A stretch of 64,000 bases of DNA, taken from positions 1-64,000 of the forward strand of contig CAZEYT010000004.1 in assembly GCA_964516295.1 (NCBI GenBank). The letters run 5' to 3'. Below, in pieces: positions 8,295 to 16,421 of the stretch. Both the position numbers and the translations under genes were made by a program. The notes below the pieces were generated by a model that had not been told where the DNA came from, did no database searches, and saw nothing but the letters and a program-made list of their open reading frames with translations. How positions within the stretch are numbered: the first letter of the stretch is position 1; every line of letters starts with the position of its first letter. Source of the stretch: CAZEYT01 sp964516295 (GTDB lineage: Bacteria; Verrucomicrobiota; Verrucomicrobiia; Chthoniobacterales; Terrimicrobiaceae).

Positions 8295-8813
8295 ATGCCG
8301 ATCTACGAATTCTACTCGCCGGATACGAACAAGATCTACTCGTTCTTCGCCCGCAGCATCTCGCAGGGGCAAAAAACGCCCCGCTGCCCGGATCGCGACG
8401 GGGCCCGCATGGAGCGCGTCGTCTCGCGATTCGCGGTGACCGGCCGCGCCCGCGAAAAATCCGAACCCGTACCGGACGCCGACCCGCGCATGGACCGCGT
8501 TATGGCGGAAATGGAACGCGAAATGTCGGGGCTCGACGATGCCAATCCCGACCCCCGCGCCCTCGCCCGCATGATGCGGCGGATGACCGAGGCCACCGGA
8601 CAAAAAGTCCCGGGCGAGATGGAACAAATGCTCCGCCGTCTCGAGGCAGGCGAAGATCCCGAGAAACTCGAAGAGGAATTTGGAGACGTCATGGAAAATA
8701 TGGACCTCCCCGACGACGACCAACCCGCCGACGGTTCCGACGGCGGCCCGCGCGTTCGACACCGCGCCCCGCAGCGCGACCCGGCCCTCTACGAAATGGC
8801 CGATTTCATCTGA
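8295..8813 (+). CDS. FmdB-like protein with degenerate zinc ribbon
   Basis: This protein has 172 residues. The first 50 follow the FmdB family layout (MPIYEF start, then a PRCPDRDGARMERVVS segment). Of the four cysteines expected for the zinc ribbon only one remains: the first CxxC is replaced by PDTN and the second by CPDRDG. The rest is charged and probably helical, with low-complexity acid stretches (EDPEKLEEEFGD). The function of the family is poorly known. It follows the NusG-like gene by 31 bp. Its 3' end overlaps the convergent exosortase gene by 25 bp. Confidence 0.65.
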   Translation: MPIYEFYSPDTNKIYSFFARSISQGQKTPRCPDRDGARMERVVSRFAVTGRAREKSEPVPDADPRMDRVMAEMEREMSGLDDANPDPRALARMMRRMTEATGQKVPGEMEQMLRRLEAGEDPEKLEEEFGDVMENMDLPDDDQPADGSDGGPRVRHRAPQRDPALYEMADFI

Positions 8814-9673
8814 AGGACCGGCCGTGGCCGCTCCGGGAGCCCCGAGACCAGCCACCAGATAAAGATCAGCGTCCCGAGGAAGAGAGCGATCCCCACCACC
8901 TCGTGCATCACCAAGTAACCTCCGGGTCCCGCCACCGGCGCAAGCGCCACGATGACAAGAATGCGCAGCGCATTCGAAAACAAGCCGACCAACGGAGCCA
9001 GGACGATCACGAGAACCTTGTCGAGAAGCCGTAGCTTTCGACTGAACGCCAGCAGCAGACCAAGGAGCATGCTACTGCTCGTGATTCCAAAACCATTGCA
9101 TTCCGGCGCAACCTCAAAAGGCCGCCCCCCGGAGACAAGAATCAGCCGCGCCGGATCGCCGACAAACGCCAACTCGGATTTCGACCCGAAGAGGTCCAGC
9201 AATTGCGCGGAGGCCTGACCAGCAAAAACCCGCATCGGCAGGTCGGCCAGCGGAAAGATAATGGCCAGCACCGTGAATCCCGAAAACGCAATCGCCAGCC
9301 CGGTCGCCGGCCCGGTCACATCGTGTCCGAACATAAAAAGCAAAATCGCGCCGGCCAGAAGCCCCAAGGCGATCACCAACAAAAGAGGCTGGTGGAAAAA
9401 ACTCCCGAGCCCGGCAATCACGCAAGCAACCCCCAAGAAACAAAGCGACCGCTCGTCGAATCTCAAAGCCCACCGCGCCGCCGCAGGACGCTCGCGCAGC
9501 AGAAAAATCACGCCGAACATCAACACCACCGCCGCGTCTCTCACCTGATCCCTCGTCGCCGCTACCGTTCCAAGCCAGAAAAGACTCGGGGCAAACACCG
9601 CGAGGACAACCGCCCAAACGAAGATGTGGGTCAGATGCTGCCGGAGCGACAGCGGCAAAGGTTCATACTTCAT
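8789..9673 (-). CDS. Exosortase/archaeosortase family transpeptidase
   Basis: This multi-pass inner-membrane protein of 294 residues processes PEP-CTERM type C-terminal sorting signals. The catalytic triad is in place: Cys192 in APECNGF, Arg237 in NALRI, and His257 in VMHEVVG. A likely substrate, a protein ending in a VPEP motif, helix and basic tail, is encoded at 39154-39957. The frame is open 57 nt further upstream; I chose the methionine of MKYEPLPL because the preceding stretch is Cys/Arg-rich and not family-like. It lies downstream of the photolyase on the same strand. Confidence 0.9.
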   Translation of the reverse strand: MKYEPLPLSLRQHLTHIFVWAVVLAVFAPSLFWLGTVAATRDQVRDAAVVLMFGVIFLLRERPAAARWALRFDERSLCFLGVACVIAGLGSFFHQPLLLVIALGLLAGAILLFMFGHDVTGPATGLAIAFSGFTVLAIIFPLADLPMRVFAGQASAQLLDLFGSKSELAFVGDPARLILVSGGRPFEVAPECNGFGITSSSMLLGLLLAFSRKLRLLDKVLVIVLAPLVGLFSNALRILVIVALAPVAGPGGYLVMHEVVGIALFLGTLIFIWWLVSGLPERPRPVLQMKSAIS

Positions 9674-9730
9674 GGACGACCCCAAGACCCTATCACACCT
9701 GCCCGCGAAGCCAATCCTCCCGCAGGACAA

Positions 9731-11263
9731 TCACGAGAGCCAGGCCAGAAACTCCGCGGCCTCTCGCCGGATCGCCTCACGCTCGGCCTCGGGACGCTTG
9801 CGCCACGCATTTACCATCATCGATGTCCGCGGATTCTTCGCAAATTTTTCGTCATGCCGGTCGTAAAAATCCCAATACAGCAAATTGAACGGACAGCACC
9901 CCTCGCCGGATTTCTTCTTCGGATCATACCGGCAGCCGGAGCAGTAATTCGACATCTTCGAAATGTAAGCCGCCGATCCGGCATACGGCTTGGTCGCCAC
10001 AAAGCCGCCATCCGCATGCAGCGCCATCCCGAGAACATTGGCCGCCATCACCCAATCAAAACCATCAATATAAAGATCCGTAAACCACCGCAACGCCTCC
10101 TGCGGTCGAATGCCCGCCAAGAGAATAAAATTCCCCAAAATCATCAACCGCTGAATATGATGATTATAAGCCGTCGCGTGAACTTCCCCGATCACCGTCC
10201 GCAGACAGTTCATCGACGTCTCGCCCGTCCGGAAAAAATCCGGCAGGGGACGCGTGGCTTCGAGCGCGTTCACCGCGGCGTATTCGGGCATCCGCATCCA
10301 GTAAACCCCATTCACAAACTCCCGCCAGCCGAGGATCTGACGGACAAAGCCCTCGACCGCCGCGAGCGGAGCCCGTCCCGCCCGCCACGCCGAGATCGCC
10401 GCCTCCAGGCACTCCCGCGGCTCCAGAAGTCCGATATTCAGCGGGCCGGAAATCCAACTGTGAAACATGCCGGGCGAATCCTGCAGCATGAGATCCTGAT
10501 AATCCCCAAACCGAACCAAACGCATCTCGACAAACTCCCGCAGGACCTCGAGCGCTCCTTCGCGCGTCACGGGCAGCGAGAACTCTTCCACTCGACCGGG
10601 ATTCTTCTCAAAAACCGTCCCGACCTCCCGCAGAACCTCCCGCGTGATCTTGTCGGGCGGAAACGCTGCGCGTTCCGGAGGCCGTGGCGCGCCATCGCGC
10701 TTCCAATCCGTCAGGGTCCGGCGGTTGTCATGGTCAAAATTCCAAGCTCCTCCCTCGGGCGAGCCGTCCGGGGAAATCAAAATCCCCAGCCGCTGCCGCG
10801 CGAGTCGGTAGTGATTTTCCATCAGGAGACGTTTGCGATTCCCGGCGAATGCCGCGAATTCGGATCGCGAGACCAAAAACTGGCACGTCTCAAACTCCCG
10901 CAAAGTCATCCCCTGCCCCGCGGCTGTCTTTCGAACCATTTCCCGCTCGGCATAGTTGTTCGGCTCCATCACCCAGAGTTCCGTCGACGAGAATCGCGCC
11001 CGGTGCGTCTTCCACGCGCCGGCAATGTCCTCATTGTCGCCCAGCCCGTAATAATCCACCGTCCATCCGGCCTCCCGCAGACGCGCCGCAAAATGGCGCA
11101 TCGCCGCGAAGAGAAGAACGAGCTTGATCTTGTGGAACCTCGCATATCCGCCGCCACGCCGGGGCTCGATCATCAGCACCACATCCCTCGCCGGGTCGGC
11201 GGCCGCGAGTGCCGTGTGGGCGAGGGTGAGTTGATCTCCAAGGATCCAGATCGTTCGAGCCAT
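9731..11263 (-). CDS. FeS-containing photolyase/cryptochrome-related protein (PhrB/CryB type)
   Basis: This 510-residue DNA repair flavoprotein is of the FeS-BCP class, which repairs (6-4) photoproducts and uses a lumazine antenna. The start WILGDQLTL is the family signature. Four cysteine positions match the 4Fe-4S ligands of Agrobacterium PhrB: C353 in MNCLR, C441 and C444 in YCSGC, and C456/457 in GCCPFN. The FAD-binding region (GWREFVNGVYW; HIQRLMILGNF) is present. A purine-rich GGGGGAG lies 12 nt before the chosen ATG; the frame is open 45 nt further upstream but without similarity. Confidence 0.92.
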   Translation of the reverse strand: MARTIWILGDQLTLAHTALAAADPARDVVLMIEPRRGGGYARFHKIKLVLLFAAMRHFAARLREAGWTVDYYGLGDNEDIAGAWKTHRARFSSTELWVMEPNNYAEREMVRKTAAGQGMTLREFETCQFLVSRSEFAAFAGNRKRLLMENHYRLARQRLGILISPDGSPEGGAWNFDHDNRRTLTDWKRDGAPRPPERAAFPPDKITREVLREVGTVFEKNPGRVEEFSLPVTREGALEVLREFVEMRLVRFGDYQDLMLQDSPGMFHSWISGPLNIGLLEPRECLEAAISAWRAGRAPLAAVEGFVRQILGWREFVNGVYWMRMPEYAAVNALEATRPLPDFFRTGETSMNCLRTVIGEVHATAYNHHIQRLMILGNFILLAGIRPQEALRWFTDLYIDGFDWVMAANVLGMALHADGGFVATKPYAGSAAYISKMSNYCSGCRYDPKKKSGEGCCPFNLLYWDFYDRHDEKFAKNPRTSMMVNAWRKRPEAEREAIRREAAEFLAWLS

Positions 11264-11304
11264 ATTCGGTTTACGCTCCCCCTTCGGCAGCGGGTGCGGG
11301 CGCT

Positions 11305-12622
11305 TCAACCCACAATCTTCGCCGCCATCGCCAGCGCTTCATCCACATCCGCCGCCACATGCCCGGGCCCGAGATGGTCCAGAAACCCGGCCTGCGTCAT
11401 CATGAAAAACGGCGGCGTGTGCGCCCCACAGATAATCACATGCCCGTGGTGGGCCCGAATTTTCTCCACAAGCATCTCCAGTGCATTCAGCGCCGTCGTG
11501 TCCATCGACGTGACCGACCGCATCCGGAGAATCACCACTTTCGGCCGCACATTCGCCCCGATCAGCGCATCCTCCAACTTGTCCGCGGCTCCGAACGAAA
11601 ATGGACCGGCGATGCGATAAACCGTTACACCCGGCGGGATGGGCTTGCCGACAATCGAATGGCGATCTACCTCGTCTTCGTTGGCCTCGGTCACGCGCGA
11701 AACGACCGTGGTATCCGTGACCCGCTTGATGAAGAGCACCGCCGCCAGCAACATGCCGATCTCCACCGCCACCGTGAGATCGAACACGATGGTCAGGGAA
11801 AACGTCGCCAGAAAAACCGCCGCGTCCGCCCGCGGAATTTTGCCCAACCGCAGGAACTCCCGCCACTCGCCCATCCTCAAAGCCACCGCGACCAAGATCG
11901 CGCTCAGCACCGCAAGCGGCACAAACTTCGCCAACGGTGCCGCGACCAGCACGATTGCCAGAAGCGTGGCGGCGTGCAGGATTCCGGAAATCGGCGAAAC
12001 CCCGCCGGCCTCGATGTTTGCCGCCGTTCGCGCAATCGCACCCATGGCCGGTATCCTCCCGAAGAGCGGCGTCACCAAATTTGCCAGCCCCTGCCCGACC
12101 AGCTCCGTGTTGGCCTCGTGACGGTCCCCCGTGATCCCATCCGCCACCACCGCACAAAGAAGCGACTCGATGGCCGCGAGCAACGCGATTGTGACCGCAG
12201 GCGGAAACATTTCCGTCACCGTCGCCAAATCCATCGCCGGCCAGCCCGGCATCGGAAACCCCGAGGGAATCCCCCCGAAAGCCGAGCAGATCGTCGCCGC
12301 CGGCCAGCATCGTGCAGACCAGCAGCTTCTCCACACCATACGTCTGAATGATCCCATACACGATCACCACAAACGCCCCGGTCGGCCCGCCCACACACAG
12401 CCGCGTGCCACCGAAAAACGAGATGAGAAATCCCGCCACGACTCCCGTATAGATCCCCTGCTGCGGCGTCACGCCCGACGCAATGCCAAACGCCATCGCC
12501 AGCGGCAGCGCGATCACCCCCAGCGTCAACCCCGCCCCCAGATCGCGAAGGAATTTCTGCCCGTTATACTCCCGCAGAGCCGTGAACAAATACGGCAGGG
12601 CATACAGGCGCTCCTTTTTCAA
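11305..12622 (-). pseudogene. SulP family anion transporter, broken by internal deletion and frameshift
   Basis: The gene starts (TTG at 12622) with a typical SulP N-terminus: about 110 residues including GVIALPLAMAFGIASGV and GGPTGAFVVIV, through LLVCTMLAG. Near 12291-12308 the reading switches to another frame. It resumes with FGGIPSGFPMPGW, the IESLLCAVVADGITG core and a complete STAS domain to 11305. By family layout roughly 130-150 residues of the membrane domain are missing at that junction, so this is a deletion with a frame change and not a simple one-base slip. Functional transport is unlikely. An assembly collapse at the GGCCGGCGGCG junction is the alternative. Confidence 0.85.
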
Positions 12623-12696
12623 TGCTCCCGTTTTACCCCGCCCCCACTGGAAAACAATGACCTATCTCACATCGCACCTCGATCAGCCCGCAACCC

Positions 12697-12807
12697 ATGA
12701 CCGCCATGGCAGCCGTGGATCGACATGTCCATCAAAGCATCATTCTTGAGTTCGCAGGCGAGAGCCAGCGAGTTCCCAAAACCTGGAGCGGCAAAACCGT
12801 GGCCTGA
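12697..12807 (+). mobile_element. IS21-family IstB C-terminal remnant
   Basis: A 36-codon reading frame carries a stretch (MTA..AVDRHVHQSIILEF, then GESQR) that matches the C-terminal end of IstB-type ATPases of IS21 elements, which normally read AxIDRLVHHSxILEF. Everything upstream is lost and the tail differs. No partner istA or terminal repeats are visible. The match is short, so confidence is moderate. Confidence 0.5.
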
Positions 12808-12835
12808 CCGTTCCACCCCCCCGGCGGCGCCCGCG

Positions 12836-12918
12836 CTGATCGGGCTTCCGGCTGGGCTTTGCGGCTACGCCGCACGGGCTCCTCACGGAGCCCGCCGCCC
12901 AACCTCCAGCCCGATCAG
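12836..12918. repeat. Cloverleaf-like palindromic element (REP/BIME-like)
   Basis: Perfect 11-bp outer arms (12836-12846 CTGATCGGGCT and 12908-12918) enclose two internal hairpins: GCGGC-TAC-GCCGC (12861-12873) and GGGCTCC-TCAC-GGAGCCC (12876-12893). The outer arms continue imperfectly for about 8 more bases. The whole 83-bp unit would fold as a three-way junction in DNA or RNA. It lies between the istB remnant and the CPBP protease gene and codes for nothing recognisable. Confidence 0.7.
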
Positions 12919-13136
12919 CACACCCCATGCGCTACCACCAAAAAATGGCCACACGAATCCACAAACAAAAAAACAACAAAACCAAACCAATTGCCCACCA
13001 TCATGCCGCTTTGCCTATGGGGAAAAACAACTGTCGCTGGATGGGGAATGTTAATGGTCGCTGGACAGCCCCATTTTCTCACTGGGCGATCCAGCGGCGA
13101 GGGAGCAGTCGAAAAACGTGCGCCTTCTGCTGCGGC
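12919..13136. other. Intergenic stretch without recognisable gene
   Basis: This stretch is A-rich at 12945-12990 (runs of AAAAAC/AAACAAC) and then ordinary. No tRNA, terminator with T-run or plausible coding frame is visible. It separates the palindromic element from the end of the convergent CPBP protease gene. Confidence 0.6.
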
Positions 13137-14705
13137 TCACTCCGCAAAGAAATAGCTGCCGATGACGAACAGGGTGTTGGTGAGCGCGTGGAGGAGGATC
13201 GGCGGCCAGAGGCTTTGGTAACGGACGCGCAGCCACGAGAGCATCAGGCCGATCAAGGCGATTGGGATGGCGACATCAAGGCCATGGAGAAGGCCAAAAA
13301 CCGCGGCCGTGATCAGACTGGCGATCAGCGGACGCAACCGCTGCCCCAGCCATCCCTGAAAAAATCCGCGGAAAACAATTTCCTCCGAAAACGGGCCACA
13401 AATCCCGGCGATCACCACGATGCCGAGCAGGGAAAAGACATCGGCGCTTTGCAATAGGGACTTGATCGGCGCCTCCAGCGGTTTGCCGAGGAGTTTTTCA
13501 TAGGCCCAGCCGTAACCAATGCAAAACAGCACGTAGACGCCAAACAGCAACACGCACCAGCCCACGATCTTCCCCCAGCTGGCAAACCCATCGCCATTGG
13601 GAGTTTTTGGTCTTTGGAAAAATCCCAGATCCCGCGGCCCGGTCGCGGCGAAGACCATCAGCAACACTGCCATAACCGCTGCCGGGACGCCAACGGGCAT
13701 TGGAAACATTAAAAAGCCTGCAAAGCCCACCCCCCAGATGAGCCAAAGGACAATATGCCACCAGGAGAGCGCGCCGGACCGCCGGTAGCGTGTGAGCAGA
13801 GGGGCCAGCAAAAGCTCGACACAGGCTAGGGCAATAATCGGCACCAGCCAGAGTTTGGTGGAGAAAATCCGTTCCTTGAGCAGATAGAAGGTGTCCGCCC
13901 GATCCACCACCCGGCCGCTTTTGGTGGCTGATTGGAACCGCGCCGCGACCACCCAGTAACGTTCGCTTTCGTCGAGCGCCGCAGATTCCTTGAGTTCGGT
14001 GGCAAGGGCGTATTGCTTTTCATTGTCCTTGCGCAGAATGAGGACTCCGAGCAGGCAAATTTTTGCGCGATGGCTATCGGGTGTCGCCCGCAGCCAGGCC
14101 TCAGTGATCTGCGAGACATCTTCGATGACCGCGTCCTCTTTGGTGTTCAGCAGGTGGCCGCACCATTGGTTGGCGAAGTTTTGGACCGTTTTGGATTGTT
14201 CCGCATCCAGCTTCCCGGCGAGGGCCGCGAGCAGGGTTTCTTTGGCGGGTTCGCGGAGCGAATCGCGCAACGCGCGGTCGCCGGGCTCGCGCGTCTTGGC
14301 AAGGTGTCCCCATGCCGAATTCGCCGCCCACATCGACCACCAATCGCTAGCCTCCAGCAAAGCGCGGATCACCGGCACGGCCTCGCGGGAAGCCGCTGGC
14401 TGATCCGGGGAGGAAACCCGTTCCCATGCGAGGTGCTGCGCGCCCTGCAATTTACCCGCCGTGATGGCGGGTTCGACCAGCCTGCGCGCCTCGACCGCAT
14501 CGCGGGGTGTCCCCAGCCCGTAAAGCGTGAGAATTCCAAGGTCGTGGTTGCTGGCGGTGTCGCCTTGTTCGCGCAACTGGGCGGCAATCCACGCAAAACG
14601 CTCGTCGTCGCTCGCCAGCCGCTCGTAGTCCGCTGCCAGCGCTGGCGGCACAAAAAACGTAAATCTCAGGTCATTGGCACCGCCTTCGATCCGTTTGAGA
14701 TGCAA
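13137..14705 (-). CDS. CPBP family intramembrane metalloprotease with large N-terminal extracytoplasmic region
   Basis: The reading frame has 522 residues. Residues about 1-270 are soluble and helical-repeat-like (Sel1/TPR style: HDLGILTLYGLGTPRDAVEARRL). Helices begin near residue 285. The C-terminal CAAX/CPBP domain has SEEIVFRGFFQ, FGLLHG and HALTN, the three conserved metal/catalytic motifs. The only start in this frame is a TTG with no upstream signal peptide. An overlapping frame at 14666-14854 supplies a good signal peptide, so the true gene probably begins there and is interrupted by a frameshift. Its substrate is unknown. Confidence 0.8.
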   Translation of the reverse strand: MHLKRIEGGANDLRFTFFVPPALAADYERLASDDERFAWIAAQLREQGDTASNHDLGILTLYGLGTPRDAVEARRLVEPAITAGKLQGAQHLAWERVSSPDQPAASREAVPVIRALLEASDWWSMWAANSAWGHLAKTREPGDRALRDSLREPAKETLLAALAGKLDAEQSKTVQNFANQWCGHLLNTKEDAVIEDVSQITEAWLRATPDSHRAKICLLGVLILRKDNEKQYALATELKESAALDESERYWVVAARFQSATKSGRVVDRADTFYLLKERIFSTKLWLVPIIALACVELLLAPLLTRYRRSGALSWWHIVLWLIWGVGFAGFLMFPMPVGVPAAVMAVLLMVFAATGPRDLGFFQRPKTPNGDGFASWGKIVGWCVLLFGVYVLFCIGYGWAYEKLLGKPLEAPIKSLLQSADVFSLLGIVVIAGICGPFSEEIVFRGFFQGWLGQRLRPLIASLITAAVFGLLHGLDVAIPIALIGLMLSWLRVRYQSLWPPILLHALTNTLFVIGSYFFAE

Positions 14706-14854
14706 GGGTCGCCGCGTCCGGTCTCGGCGGATTTGGCCAGGCGCAGGATGGGAGCAGCGGCGGTTTCGGCCGGGTTGTCACTTTCCGCGCGAAGGTCGGC
14801 CACGCAGAGGAAGACAAATAGTGCCGGGAGGATGGAAAGGATGCGGAAAATCAC
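14666..14854 (-). other. Signal-peptide reading frame, likely frameshifted 5' end of the CPBP gene
   Basis: A 62-codon frame starting at GTG 14854 encodes a typical signal peptide (hydrophobic residues 3-19, then LRAESDNPAE) and then runs out of frame over the 5' end of the CPBP protease. Shifting frame near 14703-14712 joins it directly to LHLKRIEGG of the protease. Only 7 bp separate its start from the IS3 terminal repeat at 14862, so the promoter has probably been replaced or removed. Confidence 0.5.
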
Positions 14855-14861
14855 TTGGAAC

Positions 14862-15021
14862 TGGAAGTCCCCCGAAAAATGGAGCGGTTAAGCGCAACTT
14901 AGTTTAGGTTTTTGTCCTGGGTTATGAAGTGGATTTGGAGGTAATCGAAGGGCGAAATGGAACCGACGGCAGAGTGGCGACGGCGGCGGTTGTAGGAGGT
15001 CTCGACGAGGTAGAAAATCGC
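14862..15021 (-). mobile_element. IS3-family transposase (OrfB) 3' remnant with terminal repeat
   Basis: Reading 15021 to 14899 on the minus strand gives 40 residues ending in a stop. They include YNRRRRHSAVGSISPFDYL, the characteristic C-terminus of IS3-family OrfB integrases (usual form YNxxRxHSALGxxSPxxF). The stretch after the stop, down to 14862, reads TGGAAGTCCCCCGAAAAATGG on the plus strand and looks like the element's terminal inverted repeat. The 5' part of the element is absent: the remnant begins 1 bp from the 3' end of tRNA-Cys. Confidence 0.75.
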
Positions 15022-15022
15022 G

Positions 15023-15094
15023 AGGCGAGGGTCGGAATCGAACCGACGCATAGAGCTTTTGCAGAGCTCTGCCTTACCACTTGGCTACCCCGCC
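15023..15094 (-). tRNA. tRNA-Cys (anticodon GCA)
   Basis: This 72-nt cloverleaf has acceptor GGCGGGG/CCTCGCC with one G-U pair and anticodon stem GAGCT/AGCTC around the loop CTGCAAA (anticodon GCA). The T arm is GTCGG-TTCGATT-CCGAC. The discriminator base is T (U73), as expected for tRNA-Cys. CCA is not encoded. The IS3 remnant abuts its 3' end. Confidence 0.95.
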
Positions 15095-15115
15095 GCGAAA
15101 GACCGCAGGAGCGAG

Positions 15116-15874
15116 TTAATACACGTTAATGGGGGGAATGACAACTGATACTTGCCCTCCGGTGGTGGTTCCTTCGGATTGATCGAGGGTTTCAACGACG
15201 TCGTCGCGGAAAGTGACGGTGAGCGTGCCGACGGGGACCTTGATGTAAATGGTCGATGCTGCGTAGCCGGGGGTGTTTTGGATGAGGGCTCCGCCGGGGA
15301 GTTTGTCGCCGGGTTTGAACTGGATGACGGTCTGGTTGTTAACCGGGACGTAGGTGGTCTGGGGGACGAGTTCGTATTTCACGTATTCCCAAACCTGCTG
15401 GATGCCTTCTTTGCTGGCGCGTTGGGTGCGTTTCTGGGGTTTGCCGAGGCTGCGGGAGACTTCGTCGAGGGTCATGCCAAGGGCGACTTCGTTGCGGGAA
15501 ATGAGGGCCTCGACCTCGATGCGCCGTTTCTCGGCCTTGGCGAGATTGGCGGCAAAGCCCTCGGGAAGCGGTTCCAAAAATTGCGGATTCACCCAGGCGG
15601 CAACACCGCCCTGCTGGGCATTGCCGCGGATGCGGAGAAGACCGTCAGCAGACAGGGCCTCAGCTTGGATCGTCTGGGGGAAGCGGAGCGTCCCGGCGTA
15701 ACGGGTCTGGGCGGTGTCGAAATAAACCGGAGCCGCCTCATTGAGCTTGAGGCGGAGCGGCTTCAGGTCGAAATCCGAAAAATAAATGGCGCCGGGTTCG
15801 CGGATGATCGGGGAGGCCGCGGCCGTGGATACGAGGGCAAGCGCGAGCAGGACCGGGCGGAGGAAAGCACGCAT
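15116..15874 (-). CDS. Secreted protein with BamE/SmpA-like motif
   Basis: This protein has 252 residues. A signal peptide (MRAFLRPVLLALALVSTAAAS) defines the start; the open frame extends 69 nt upstream with a less plausible N-terminus. The middle has an SH3-like feel (ADGLLRIRGNAQQGGVAAWV). A later segment, VALGMTLDEVSRSLGKPQKR, resembles the GMTxxEVxxxLGxP motif of BamE/SmpA-fold lipoproteins. The C-terminal half is beta-rich. It has no lipobox. The exact function is not known; an envelope role is inferred. Confidence 0.65.
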   Translation of the reverse strand: MRAFLRPVLLALALVSTAAASPIIREPGAIYFSDFDLKPLRLKLNEAAPVYFDTAQTRYAGTLRFPQTIQAEALSADGLLRIRGNAQQGGVAAWVNPQFLEPLPEGFAANLAKAEKRRIEVEALISRNEVALGMTLDEVSRSLGKPQKRTQRASKEGIQQVWEYVKYELVPQTTYVPVNNQTVIQFKPGDKLPGGALIQNTPGYAASTIYIKVPVGTLTVTFRDDVVETLDQSEGTTTGGQVSVVIPPINVY

Positions 15875-15984
15875 GAAGAAAACGTCGCAGAGACCGACCA
15901 AAAAGACAAATCGGAACCGCAGGCTCCGATTGCCGTTGAACATCCCCCACCCCGCCGTGTCTAATCGGCTTCAGTTTCAAAATT

Positions 15985-16383
15985 ATGTCGAGCATTCAAG
16001 AATACGTGGTTCAGGGCGGGCAGGCCATCACGGCTGGAGACGTGGACGCATTCCGCCGCCAGCTGGCCGTTTACAAACTCAAAGCGGAAACGCTGGAAGC
16101 GGCCGGACAGTCCCAACTCCGCGAGCAAACGTCTTTTCTGCTTCGCTATGTCGAGGACGTGCTCGACGACGTCTATGTGCCGGGAGATTTTGCCGCCCTT
16201 CCGGAGGCGATTTTTGCCGTACGGTATCTGGCGAAGGGAGTGGACATCATCCCCGACTCGGTGGCCGGTGGCTACAGCGACGATCAGGCCGTCGTGCGGG
16301 CGGTGCTCGACGGACATGCGGCGGAATTTGAGGCCTACGCGGTGAAAAACGGCCTCGATTTTGCCAGCGTGATCAAACGGTAG
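15985..16383 (+). CDS. YkvA-like DUF1232 protein
   Basis: This protein has 132 residues. The C-terminal half (LPEAIFAVRYLAKGVDIIPDS, then GYSDDQAVVRAVL) follows the DUF1232/YkvA pattern, a short hydrophobic hairpin with an IPD motif of unknown function. The N-terminal half is amphipathic helix (VVQGGQAITAGDVDAFRRQL). It is divergent from the BamE-like gene and lies 38 bp before the OmpA-like lipoprotein gene. Confidence 0.65.
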   Translation: MSSIQEYVVQGGQAITAGDVDAFRRQLAVYKLKAETLEAAGQSQLREQTSFLLRYVEDVLDDVYVPGDFAALPEAIFAVRYLAKGVDIIPDSVAGGYSDDQAVVRAVLDGHAAEFEAYAVKNGLDFASVIKR

Positions 16384-16421
16384 GCTTGTCAGGCGGGCGC
16401 GGGCGGTTCAGGAATACCGTC

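Noticed and set aside
9203..11620. 805-codon open frame on the plus strand
   Set aside because: It lies antisense to the exosortase and photolyase genes, is Arg/Pro/His-rich, has no domain pattern, and arises from high-GC codon use on the other strand.
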